Positions 55,301 through 64,000 of a DNA stretch of 64,000 nucleotides are shown piece by piece. Within the stretch, counting starts at the first letter, position 1. Each line of letters opens with the position of its first letter. This DNA is from Basidiobolus meristosporus CBS 931.73 (Eukaryota > Basidiobolomycota > Basidiobolomycetes > Basidiobolales > Basidiobolaceae). A program made the position numbers and the translations under genes. The DNA is taken from NCBI GenBank assembly GCA_002104905.1, contig MCFE01000377.1, positions 1-64,000 of the forward strand, in the 5' to 3' direction. A model generated the notes under the pieces. The model did no database searches. It was not told the origin of the DNA and was given only the letters and a program-made list of their open reading frames with translations.

Positions 55301-56343
55301 AGGATCAGAGTGCATAGCGCCATTTTCTCTCTCCAAGCCTGCCTCACTTCTGGCGTACGCATCCCTAAAGAGTACAGCAGATGAGAAAACGTCAGGTGGA
55401 TTTCCTAGTGAGCTACAAACCACAGCAAGAGAGTACGGGTCGAGGAGCATAGAACGTAACCACTCTGGAGAAAATCGCCCAGCAGCTTGGGCAGCTCCGT
55501 TTTTGCGAGGTCAATACCTGGACTGGTTTGGCACCAGTGTTCTTCAAGACTCTCAGGATACTGTCACTACGGCCAATGGGATCATGGCGATGGACGGAGT
55601 TTCCTTTTTGCAGCCCCTCTGCTTCGTCTTTGTGACGCGGATACCTTCGCTGAGTTGGGCGGCGCTCGGGTCTTATCAATGACTTCTGTCTCCTTGGGTG
55701 ATCAGAACCGTCCGCCCCTTGTGACGCTGCTCCTAGATGGGTATTTCTTCGTAACAGGTTCCGGGACCCAAGTGACTTGGTGGAAGACCTTGAGGGGATG
55801 TTATCCCTGGTAAAGGACTCCCGCAACGGAGATATATTTCCTACAAGAACCGATTAGCTGGATTGACTGATGGACCATCTGGATCACAAGCGAACCTGCT
55901 GAAGAACGACTACGGGAAGGCCGATTGTCTAGCCCATCATTGGTTTGTCGGAGGGCCAGAGGCTTGTATGAGGATCTTGGTGAAGCGATTTGCACGGTTT
56001 GTCGGCGTTCAAGACTGGTGATCGGTCGATCATTTCTGGATATGCTTGGCTCAGGGGAGACTGGTCTTTTTAAGACCTTAAGAGATTTGCGGGCTAAGGG
56101 AAAGCATACTTAGTACATGGTTAAGGTATTCGCTGGCACTAAGCGCCTACCCTCAACATTGGCCAAATCCCGCTTGTAGGTGGATGGATTTCTGGACAGG
56201 GGTCTAGATTCTGCCGGGCTTCTTCCGACGATGGTCACTGAGCGCCGTGGTTGCGCAGAGGAGGGGCTCCGACTGAGTGAAGGGCTAGGGGGATTCTCCT
56301 TTGATGTTGAACTATCGCTTGATTTAGAGAGATTTTCGTTCAT
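52327..56343 (-). CDS. CHS3: chitin synthase, class IV (Chs3-like)
   Basis: Plasma-membrane family 2 glycosyltransferase that polymerises UDP-GlcNAc into cell-wall chitin. Six exons join exactly to 1,234 aa: 56343-56151, 56093-55896, 55840-55421, 55364-54812, 54744-54318, 54240-52327. Introns are 55-77 nt; the first has a TACTAAG branch site. The N-terminus is Ser/Arg-rich and basic. Membrane segments follow AWREKMALC and [13 protein letters not shown], and a C-terminal cluster comes after the active site. Catalytic motifs: VDADT (DAD at 854-856), GEDRF (EDR 972-974), SQRRRW (QRRRW 1011-1015). The [12 protein letters not shown] and RGTDVTFLF blocks and the lack of a myosin head point to class IV and not class V. 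An in-frame TGA just upstream fixes the ATG at 56343. Confidence 0.96.
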
Positions 56344-57282
56344 TGTTCCCACACTTCAATCTAAAGCAGTAATGGAGTAAAGCGAAAGTTGGCAAAGAAG
56401 TCTATGCAAAAACAAGCATCACAGGGCAAAGCGACAATAGCCAGTATTAGGAGATGTTCGAGAGAGAAAAGACCGGTAGAGACCGGTAGATCAACGCCTG
56501 CGTGGTTAATATATTTTTTGAGAAACGTTTTTAATCTACTGTTCATGTGCATCAAATGTAGGATTGATGTCCACAACGACTATAGACTATACGCTCATCC
56601 ATTCTTACTGCACCTCTCCCGTTATTGGAAATGAAGCGATCCCGATTTTTCGAGAAAGCGAAGCTACCCCTTAATTGACTGGCGGTGGTTTCTACGAACA
56701 ATCTCTCCTTGGTTATGTAACTCCTGTATTGGACTCAGCTCTATGTTTCGAGTCCAACTTGAGCGAATGAAGATGACCCGTCATACACATATGATATCAT
56801 CCGCCTGAAATCTACGGATTGTTCTAAGCAACAAATCATGCGGCGTTTTTGATAACGCACCATGCAGATCAACTTTCGTGCAGACGTAGAAGGCCCAGTT
56901 CTGCGGATACCCCAGAACCTCCACCATTTACGAGAAGGGAGAGTTTGGCCACCGTTTTCCAGCAAACGTATTTGAAGATTTGCGATAAGGGTTAACTGAC
57001 ACATGGCTTTGTTCCTACCTTTTCTCCTTTATCGTAAACTCCAGGAGTCAAATCGATCGGAACGACCTGATCCCATCAGAAATGCCGACAAGGCCGTTGG
57101 CTAAAATACCAACACATGTATGTGGCACTCCTTGGCTGGAGCTAGGGAGTAGCGCTGCTTCTATCCCGTCGGGCCTATGCCAAATATATGCTTGACAGCG
57201 TTTGCCTCTTTTTTCAATCGAAATTTATTCTTTTCCACAAGCGCAGGGTTTCTATGGAGTGTGGTACCTGAGTGGATCTACC
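56344..57282. other. intergenic: upstream of chitin synthase, downstream of EFR3
   Basis: Only short frames without homology that I recognise. A direct repeat AGAGACCGGTAGA-like (GACCGGTAGA twice at 56470-56490) is the only local oddity. It should hold the chitin synthase promoter and the EFR3 terminator. Confidence 0.55.
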
Positions 57283-60200
57283 TTAGTGGTGTAAATGTGG
57301 AGTGTTGACGAGGGATATCGAAGAAGGCACCGTAGCACGGACCGACACGCTTCGCAGCAGATTCTTGATGTCTGCTTTGGATCTATCGGATCGGATCGTT
57401 CTCGAGGTTAGCGACATCTCTCTTGGGACGTCCGACGAATCACTATCCATAAAATCACTAGAATCGTTGCCATTCTTCAGGGCCTCAAGCAGGTTTTCTA
57501 CCTTGGGGGATACGGGTGGTTCGGAATCCTCGTGTCGAACGATCAATGGAGCAGAAAGCTTAAGGTGGTGTACGTGTGCGCCACTCGCGCATTGCTGCGA
57601 ACATATAGACGACCGTAGAGAATCATAGCTGCTCCCTTTTGGATCGTACTCCAAATCTAGCCGTTTCTCAAGGTCGGAAAACTGCCGCTGCGAATGCTCA
57701 TCGTGGAGGAGGATCTCCTTGATGGTGTCTGGGTCAATGTTCACCCTTCTCGCCTGGTACGAGAGGTTATTGTTTTCTTTTAGCATGGCAAATGTTTTCC
57801 CCTCCATGCACTTTAGATCATTGAGGTTGCAATCTCGTGGATCAAACCAGCAGTTGGACTGTTTCCGGGTCTTGATCACTTCCTTCATGTACGTCCGGAG
57901 CTGCTCGATCTCAAGAAACTCGCCTGCATACTCAAAATAAGAAGCTACGAATTGATCCAGCGCGTGAGGCTGCTCTATAGAATTGGCTGTCCCTTGTAGT
58001 TTGAACATCAGTGGAGTCACTCGAATCAATTCGTCATGCTGGTAACGCTGGAGAAGTTTTTTGAAAATCGAAAGAATGATCGAGTAATCGAGTGGGAAAA
58101 GTGACTCCTGCAAAGTACAATCGAACAATGCTTGATGAAGCGCATGTCTGAACTCAAGAGCAGTGTCTACTGAGCGATGTACATGCTGTGATGAAAATAT
58201 TAGGTGAAGCCGCTCCATGCAAACCAAACGGGAATACACTGTGCAATACCTTGGCCGAGTTTATGGTTGATGACTTCGGTGTTGCTGTGTTTTTGCTACA
58301 ATAGATCAGTCACGAATTGAGAAAAAGTGGGTCCTGCATACAAAATACCTCTCATGGATACTCCAGTTATCCAGATAACTCAGAAAGAAAAACCCGTATT
58401 CCTTTCGTACAGCTAGATGGAGATTAGCAGAAGCCTCACAAGGTGATCTCCGTCAAACTTACATGGATGTTCATTCGTAAACAAGCAGAATGTGGGCGAG
58501 ATAATAGAGTAGGGAACCTCACTGTTTCCGTAATGGGAATCCTCCACTGCCTTACTGTTCGTGTCTACCAGGATCTTCATACACTTGAGCACGGCCCTGC
58601 GAATAGAGGAAACAGGAACTTCATCGACAACTTGCTCTTTACAATTGAGCGACAACTTTTTGATCAAAAAGTCCAGAATATCATTGATTTGTTCGGAGTA
58701 GTAGAGATGAGTGGCTAAACCGCCTGGATAGAACGTGGTCAGCTGTAGTATAGGCATACGCTTGATCGGCTCCTACCAATGCTTTCCACGATGCCTTTTC
58801 GAAACTCGGCCTCTAATGGAGTAAATTCGTGAGGATGTGTATTGTTTTTGTTGAGACTCTTATACTTCAACATAATGAACAAGTGGTCGATTAGAGCTTC
58901 AACAACCTCCAACACCGATAATCCCACAGCAACCATCCGATTAGCAAGGCAGAATGCTATCAAGTTTATCAGAGTAGCTTTCCTCTGGTCCACCTCCATT
59001 TCATTGCATAACTTCAGCATCTTTCGGATTTCGTTGACGATGATATGGCGATATGATGGCTATACATACACGATTAATGGCTGGATGAACCATACTGACG
59101 ATAGCCCAGACACTTACCGCGACGTTCAGCATAATGAAATGAACCAGGTCGATGCAGTAGTCTTGACACTGGTAGTGGTTGTGCTCTTCTATATAGCTGA
59201 ATTCCAAAGACACTAAGTTAATACCCATTGTGAATAGACGCGAGGAGGCATCTACCTAAAGAAAATCACGGTAATTTCTCGAAGATACAACGGAGGGCTG
59301 TTTTGAAGTAACTGCTTGCCACACTCCAATGAGCACACGTTTGTAGTGGCTTCGCTCATTTCAGTCGGACTCAAAGTGTAGTGCTCTTCTAGACACTCCG
59401 GTGTCTCAGGTAGGTCAGATTCACTAAAAGGACAGGAACTGTTAGCATCTTGTTGTTGCAACTCCAGAGCGGAAGTGAAAACCCCCACGTCAAATAGGCT
59501 TTGAACGAATCGATGTTCGACAATATCGAATAGATCAGCTCTTTCAAGTAGGCTTTCGGGCTTGAGGATTTGATGATAGTCGAGCTGACAAGTCCATGAA
59601 TTGCTCGCAAACCCAGCAACCTCCATCTGCGATTTTCCCAATATTTCGAGTAAGATATAGTGTACCAATAAAATCACCTTCCCTGCTTACTTTTTCTCTG
59701 ATTCTTTGCTTGTGTCCTTTGACGCTTCTTTAATGAAACTGCTCGTTAGGGAATCGAATTCCCTGGTTAAATTTTCATCCACGCCCAGGGTAGAGCCGTC
59801 ATGTAGCGTGCAAAATCTACGAAACTAAATTTCCTTGAGGTTAATAGCTCGAATTTTCAAGAAACCAGTTGAAGTAAACATTACTGTATTGGCCGCTGCC
59901 CAACTTAAATCAAAATCGCCCATCTCCAGTATCGTTGATAAAGAGTACAGCACACACTTGGCGAACAGGTTGAGGTCTTTGCTGCAACCAGCCATGAGTT
60001 CGTTAATGATCCCAATGGTTATCATTATATCGCTGTTGGATGGTGAGCAAGATATCAGTCTCAGGCAAACAAGGTAGAATCAAAGCGTTTCTCACAATTT
60101 CTTTTGCCTGTAAACATCCCTACTAATCCTTTTTTTGAGATACTGCGCTACTTTGGCAAGTTTGGCTGGTTTCGAGGCGGCATAGTACACCAAATAAGAG

Positions 60201-60298
60201 GTTTCACTGGGCTGTGGGGAGTTTTGCCCTGCTTGGGTGGGATAGCAATTCTCGATCAGACGGACATGATTCTTTCTGGGTAAACACGAACACGACAT
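57283..60298 (-). CDS. EFR3: EFR3 family plasma-membrane scaffold, with one apparent frame break
   Basis: EFR3 anchors phosphatidylinositol 4-kinase at the plasma membrane. The N-terminus MSCSCLPRKNHVRLIENCYP has the Cys cluster that is palmitoylated in other members, then SKPAKLAKVAQYLKKRISRD. Helical-repeat signatures follow (AGCSKDLNLFAKCVL, HDGSTLGVDENL, LLGLRAIHGLVSS, YYSEQINDILDFL, VRKEYGFFLSYLD, FRHALHQALFD). Exons: 60298-60096, 60032-59885, 59824-59691, 59626-59483, 59423-59118, 59059-58777, 58723-58463, 58412-58349, 58285-57283. Introns are 50-64 nt. Every junction is in phase except inside exon 5: TTTAGGTAG at 59260-59252 gives a stop. The next segment (DASSRLFTMGINLVSLEF) resumes in another frame. 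Predicted length is about 848 aa, normal for fungi. The C-terminal ~150 residues are Ser-rich and low in conservation. Confidence 0.9.
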
Positions 60299-60922
60299 TT
60301 TGATGGAATTTCAGGAAGAGACTCGAAGCTGTCAAGAGAGAGAAAGATATAAATGTATATATAAAACTTCGATGAAACTCCCAGATATCCATAGAGCGTT
60401 CTTGAGCCGGGAAAATGTCAGTGAGTCCCAAAATGTACATGTCAAATGAGTTTTTCCAGGATCCGAAACGATGAAGAGGGTATTGGCTGTCACGAATCTA
60501 GATGCGATGCCACAAATGGAGTTCGAAAAGTAGCAGCCACAAGGTCTATAGGTAGGCAATGGTGTCATGTGATTTTCACAAATCAATGGTATGATGTGCA
60601 GATCATGTGATACGCGGGGACCGTCCTATGACCTTCACTTCACTCACTACCTCACATCACATCGCAGCAAGGTGTGGTGATGGCATTGGTTAGTAAGCAT
60701 ACTCAATACAATGGTAGATGACGCATCATACTTTCACGGCCCATGACGTAGCTGATTGATTTAACTTTATCCAAGAAACTAATCCGATGTGAAAATTTGG
60801 TTGATATGCCTGTGCAGCGATTTGGCGGTGAGCGTTTATCTTGGCCGATAATCCAAAGCAGCACAACATTACAGATATAAGAAAGTGGATCCTCTCTACA
60901 GCCATTATTACATTTCACAGCC
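60299..60922. other. divergent promoter region of EFR3 and the first small paralogue
   Basis: No convincing gene. A TATAA (60876-60880) lies 43 bases before the start codon at 60923. Confidence 0.55.
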
Positions 60923-61174
60923 ATGTTCTTCTCTACTCTTCTCCGCTCCTCCCGCCAAGTTGTAAACCAATCCAGTCGCATTGCTAGACAAGGCGAGCAT
61001 GTCGACCCTGCCCAAGCCGTTGCAGTCCACAAGAACACCCAAGCCAAAAGCAAAATAAACCGCACTGATGCTGAGGAGAAGCTCACCGGAAACATTAGCT
61101 CCAAGATTAAGGAAGGCACTACCGCCACAGGCTTGAAAGAGGAAAAATGGAGCCCACTGCGCTCCAACCATTAA
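60923..61174 (+). CDS. small protein, 83 aa, likely mitochondrial; paralogue 1
   Basis: I do not recognise the family. The first ~24 residues (MFFSTLLRSSRQVVNQSSR) contain four Arg, many Ser and no acid, typical of a mitochondrial presequence. The rest is charged, and the protein ends with LKEEKWSPLR. The same start (LRSSR.VVNQSSR.ARQGE.VDP) and end (LKEE.WSPLR) occur in the 89-aa protein at 62101-62370. The conserved ends and freely changing middle argue for a real, selected gene pair. It has no intron, a short leader and a TATA box at 60876. No membrane segment is visible. Function is unknown. Confidence 0.78.
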   Translation: MFFSTLLRSSRQVVNQSSRIARQGEHVDPAQAVAVHKNTQAKSKINRTDAEEKLTGNISSKIKEGTTATGLKEEKWSPLRSNH

Positions 61175-62100
61175 CCAGCCATCCATGGTTGCCCTGATAT
61201 GGGATCGGAGGAATTATATTTTATGTCGGTTTCCAGCCGTACTTAGCTAACTAATAAACTCGTTCAGTTCTACCAATTGGGTTTGTGCTAGTGTGTGTAA
61301 CATACACAACGTGTACAACGCAAGAGTAAAACTTGCTGGTTTCTGTGATAGTGTGTCGCAGGATACTATTGGCGGTTGCTGAAGGGATCTACGTGTTTCC
61401 TAGGAAAGTCATAGATAAGCCATAACAGACCAGGTCTGTGTAATATATACGTGAAAGAATACTGTAAGTATACCAAATGAGTGACTGTATGCCGCACAAA
61501 ATCAGAAGTGAATATCAGTAACTTGTCGCTTGTGACCCTAGCCATATTAGTATGATGCAGGCGAGAGATGTCGAGCCCATTCCTGTTCCACGAAATGCAG
61601 CATCCCAATAAGAATGTGCCTCTATGACGCCCCTCGTTAGCCCTTCTGGTCATCACCAGCGTTAACGCAGCTGCTTGTTCCTGAATGCTGTTCAGTGGAG
61701 AATGGCTAGAATGCCAGCAGCATGAGACCGTTGTATAAGGTGAATACGTCACCAAGTATGAAATCAGTAATCAACGCCTAGTCACATGTGAGTGATTCAG
61801 CGATAAAGGTCACTTGAAAACCAAGCGTCCATGCCTGGATATTTGTAAGCTTAAATCGCACCACCACTCATCAGGAGGACAAACAAGAACCCAACACCTC
61901 GAGTGAGCAGTATTTCACATTCAACCGGACTAATTGGCCGCTGCGATCCTTACAGCTTCTTACTGGCGCTCCTTCCAGAACGAAGTCACATTGCCTTTTT
62001 CCTCTGTATCTCACCTGCCATTTGTCACTTGGCCGCTTCGAAAAAGGTATAAGTATAGCTCAACAAGTAGCCCCGATGATTGCCATTTCTCAACACAAAC
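61175..62100. other. intergenic region between the two small paralogues
   Basis: AATAAA near 61252 (CTAATAAACTC) can serve as the poly(A) signal of the first paralogue. A TATAAG (62049-62054) lies 46 bases before the second. No other gene was recognised. Confidence 0.55.
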
Positions 62101-62370
62101 ATGTTTCGTACATCTATCTTGAGATCGTCACGCCATGTAGTCAACCAGTCAAGTCGTCTCGCTAGACAAGGTGAATATGTAGATCCCAATGAGGCAATAG
62201 CTATCATGAAGAAAAATCAGCAGATCAAGGAATTCCTAAGATCTAGCGAAGCCGTCGAGGAAGAATTCAGTGGCAATGTCAGCGCCCAATTCAAGCATGG
62301 AACCCAGCCCGACACCTTCATTTACCTCAAGGAGGAAATGTGGAGTCCTTTACGTCCCAGTAAAGTTTGA
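62101..62370 (+). CDS. small protein, 89 aa, likely mitochondrial; paralogue 2
   Basis: Begins MFRTSILRSSRHVVNQSSR, again a basic, Ser-rich presequence-like stretch without acids, and ends YLKEEMWSPLRPSKV. It shares about 27 N-terminal and 10 C-terminal positions with the protein at 60923-61174. The middle differs in length and sequence (MKKNQQIKEFLRSSEAVEEE here). The pair lies 926 bp apart on the same strand, so a tandem duplication is the simplest origin. No intron or membrane segment. Function unknown; a small matrix or inner-membrane-associated subunit is only a guess. Confidence 0.78.
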   Translation: MFRTSILRSSRHVVNQSSRLARQGEYVDPNEAIAIMKKNQQIKEFLRSSEAVEEEFSGNVSAQFKHGTQPDTFIYLKEEMWSPLRPSKV

Positions 62371-62799
62371 TTGGCGTTTCCGTGCTGTATGTATACTTGT
62401 ACTATCCTGTATATCAACCTTGCTTTATTTACATACATCAACCCTCATTGCTGTATCGAATCCAGCTTTGTAGGTCAGATACATCCCTGCTCCCTTTAGT
62501 ATTTGGCCGGCTAGGTTTATACTTCAATTTTTATCGCAATTCTTGAGCCAAACTTGTCAACTCAATTCATTAAAATAGTCGAAATCATCAACCTCAATTC
62601 CATGTAGTTTATTGGCAAGCATCGAAATAGTAATCGGTCTTTACTCAAGTCGTGTCCTCTAAAAAGCCGAACATGTCATTTGAACCCATTTTAGAATTAG
62701 TGTCACATGTGGCGTGAACAAATCACTTGCAAGGCACGCAAGTGTAGATGGCTCACCGACTAGTGGGTGGGGCAAAGGTAGTCGGAACGTCACTACGAT
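62371..62799. other. convergent intergenic region
   Basis: 3' region of the second small paralogue and of CDK11. No gene recognised. Confidence 0.55.
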
Positions 62800-64000
62800 C
62801 TATACTCTCAGCCTAAAGCCCATTGATTCGGTGCCTTGATAGTCGAGGATGGAGTTTAATATTCCTCGCTCTTCCTCGTCTAAATTCTCCATACCATGAG
62901 CGGCCTGAGGTGCAGACGGGCTGGCGCATGATCTACGTCTACATTGATACAGGCATGGATTAATGATATGCTGTTGGGTAAAGAGACGTTAGTACGTACC
63001 TTTCACCAGCGCCCTTAGAGGGCCAGGTAGGGAACATGGACGGATCCTTGGGCAACGGGCTCTCTCTAATAAAAGAGGTCACAATGATGTTAGAGTAAGT
63101 GGGTGGGAAATCGAGCTTACTTGAAATATGGGTGTTGCAGGGCTTCCTCTGCAGTAATACGCTTCTCGGGATCATAAGTTAGGAGTTTTGAGAGCAAGTC
63201 AAGCCCAGACTCCGTCACGTAAGGAAAACGGTTGCGCAAGTTGTTGTATCTAGAAGAAATGCACTGATAAGTACCACTAATCCATCGTGGCTAGTGTGGA
63301 GATGGCTTACGGTTGGTTGACAAATGTAATGTTCTGCGCATGAGGGAGGTTGGAAAACCCTGGCCATATTTTCTCATTCGGCATACCTAACAGACGGAAA
63401 ATCTAGAGCTACAGTTAGTAACGCCAACGAGTCTAACATTCATGCAACATCTAACTTTGTCCAACTGCTCGATTTCACCTCGTCCGGGAAACAATGGCTC
63501 GTTATTAATGAGCTCACCAAAAATACACCCAACAGACCAAATATCAATAGCAGTTGAATACTCTTTAGCTCCTAACAGAAGCTCAGGTGCTCTATATAAG
63601 AAAATTACAGCGTTGGTGTAACGACTACGCACGTGCAAAAGAAACTTTAACTAACCGATACCAAAGAGTTACCACTAGCTGGGTCATAGGGCCCAAAGGG
63701 CTTCCGTATTTACGAGCTAAACCGAAGTCCGCTACTTTGATTTCTCCTCGATTATTCAGTAGCAGATTGGAGGTCTTAAGATCTCTATGGATTATCCAGT
63801 TGTCGTGGAGCAGTGCAATGGCTGACAGTAGCTGGATCATTAGGGTTTTGATTTCTGACTGCAGAAATGGCGACTTCATGTCCTCCATTAATGCCTTGAG
63901 ATCGTGCTCGATGAAGTCCATCACTATGAATATACTATGAATTTGATTAATAGCGAAAAGGAATGGTGAAATCGATAGCAGTCCTTACCTATTTAAAGAA
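62800..64000 (-). CDS. CDK11: cyclin-dependent kinase 11 (PITSLRE type), C-terminal part
   Basis: Ser/Thr kinase linked to transcription and pre-mRNA splicing. Visible exons: 64000-63989 (partial), 63934-63656, 63591-63456, 63402-63311, 63249-63121, 63065-63000, 62938-62800. All junctions are in phase, with introns of 53-64 nt and a perfect TACTAAC branch site in the one at 63403-63455. Motifs: [15 protein letters not shown] hinge, [13 protein letters not shown] catalytic loop, [15 protein letters not shown] activation loop, [31 protein letters not shown], and the CDK11-type tail [16 protein letters not shown]. All catalytic residues in view are kept. The ATP-binding lobe and the start are outside the window. 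The conserved DPSMFPTWP tail separates it from CDK10 and CDK1. Confidence 0.95.

Noticed and set aside
58239-58300. Acceptor at 58297 or a start at 58239 in the last EFR3 exon
   Set aside because: Using the acceptor at 58286 the last exon is open to its stop and in phase with exon 8. The other choices lose phase or need an extra 44-nt intron.
61366-61755. 129-aa minus-strand frame between the two small paralogues
   Set aside because: No motif, Cys/His-rich by chance, no splice-consistent extension, and it lies in the 3' region of the first paralogue.

Overview
This is a fungal nuclear window with two clearly different halves. The evidence for a fungus is a class IV chitin synthase, a white-collar-2-type PAS/GATA photoreceptor partner, a mitochondrial alternative oxidase, an EFR3 homologue and a CDK11-type kinase. 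Their introns are many and short (about 41-77 nt, GT-AG, often with CTAAC/CTAAT-like branch sites). Nothing fixes the species. The gene set excludes Saccharomyces-like yeasts and fits an early-diverging fungus or a basidiomycete.

Bases 1 to about 46,645 are AT-rich and made almost wholly of nested transposons. From left to right: two Ty1/copia elements on the minus strand sharing one LTR (1-6,224); a gypsy integrase fragment; PIF/Harbinger-like remnants and other repeats; a truncated minus gypsy element (9,852-12,493); a full-length, intact gypsy element on the plus strand (13,390-18,327, LTRs almost identical, one 1,377-codon Gag-Pol frame); a decayed plus-strand sister (19,946-24,881) inserted in a Harbinger-like remnant; a solo gypsy LTR; copia fragments; a minus gypsy copy with an internal deletion (27,409-31,780); an older minus gypsy copy (32,599-35,738); a second copia-type element (35,992-39,196) inserted in a Harbinger-like transposase with a GATAC target duplication; a better preserved Harbinger-like transposase; a long inverted repeat enclosing a copia reverse-transcriptase fragment (40,343-41,471); and a degenerate CACTA/Tnp2-like transposon (about 41,472-46,645).

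From about 46,645 the base composition becomes balanced and single-copy genes begin. They are alternative oxidase (plus), WC-2-like protein (plus), class IV chitin synthase (minus), EFR3 (minus), two small paralogous proteins with presequence-like N-termini (plus, plus), and the C-terminal part of CDK11 (minus, running off the window). The exon models close exactly in phase for alternative oxidase (334 aa), chitin synthase (1,234 aa) and the visible part of CDK11. The WC-2-like gene and EFR3 each carry one apparent frame break, which could be an assembly error or real. These genes do not form a cluster with a shared pathway.

Comparison of the intact and decayed gypsy sisters shows many CpG to TpG/CpA changes, the signature expected if old copies were cytosine-methylated. 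I saw no CRISPR, rRNA or tRNA gene. The least explained host feature is the pair of small paralogous proteins.
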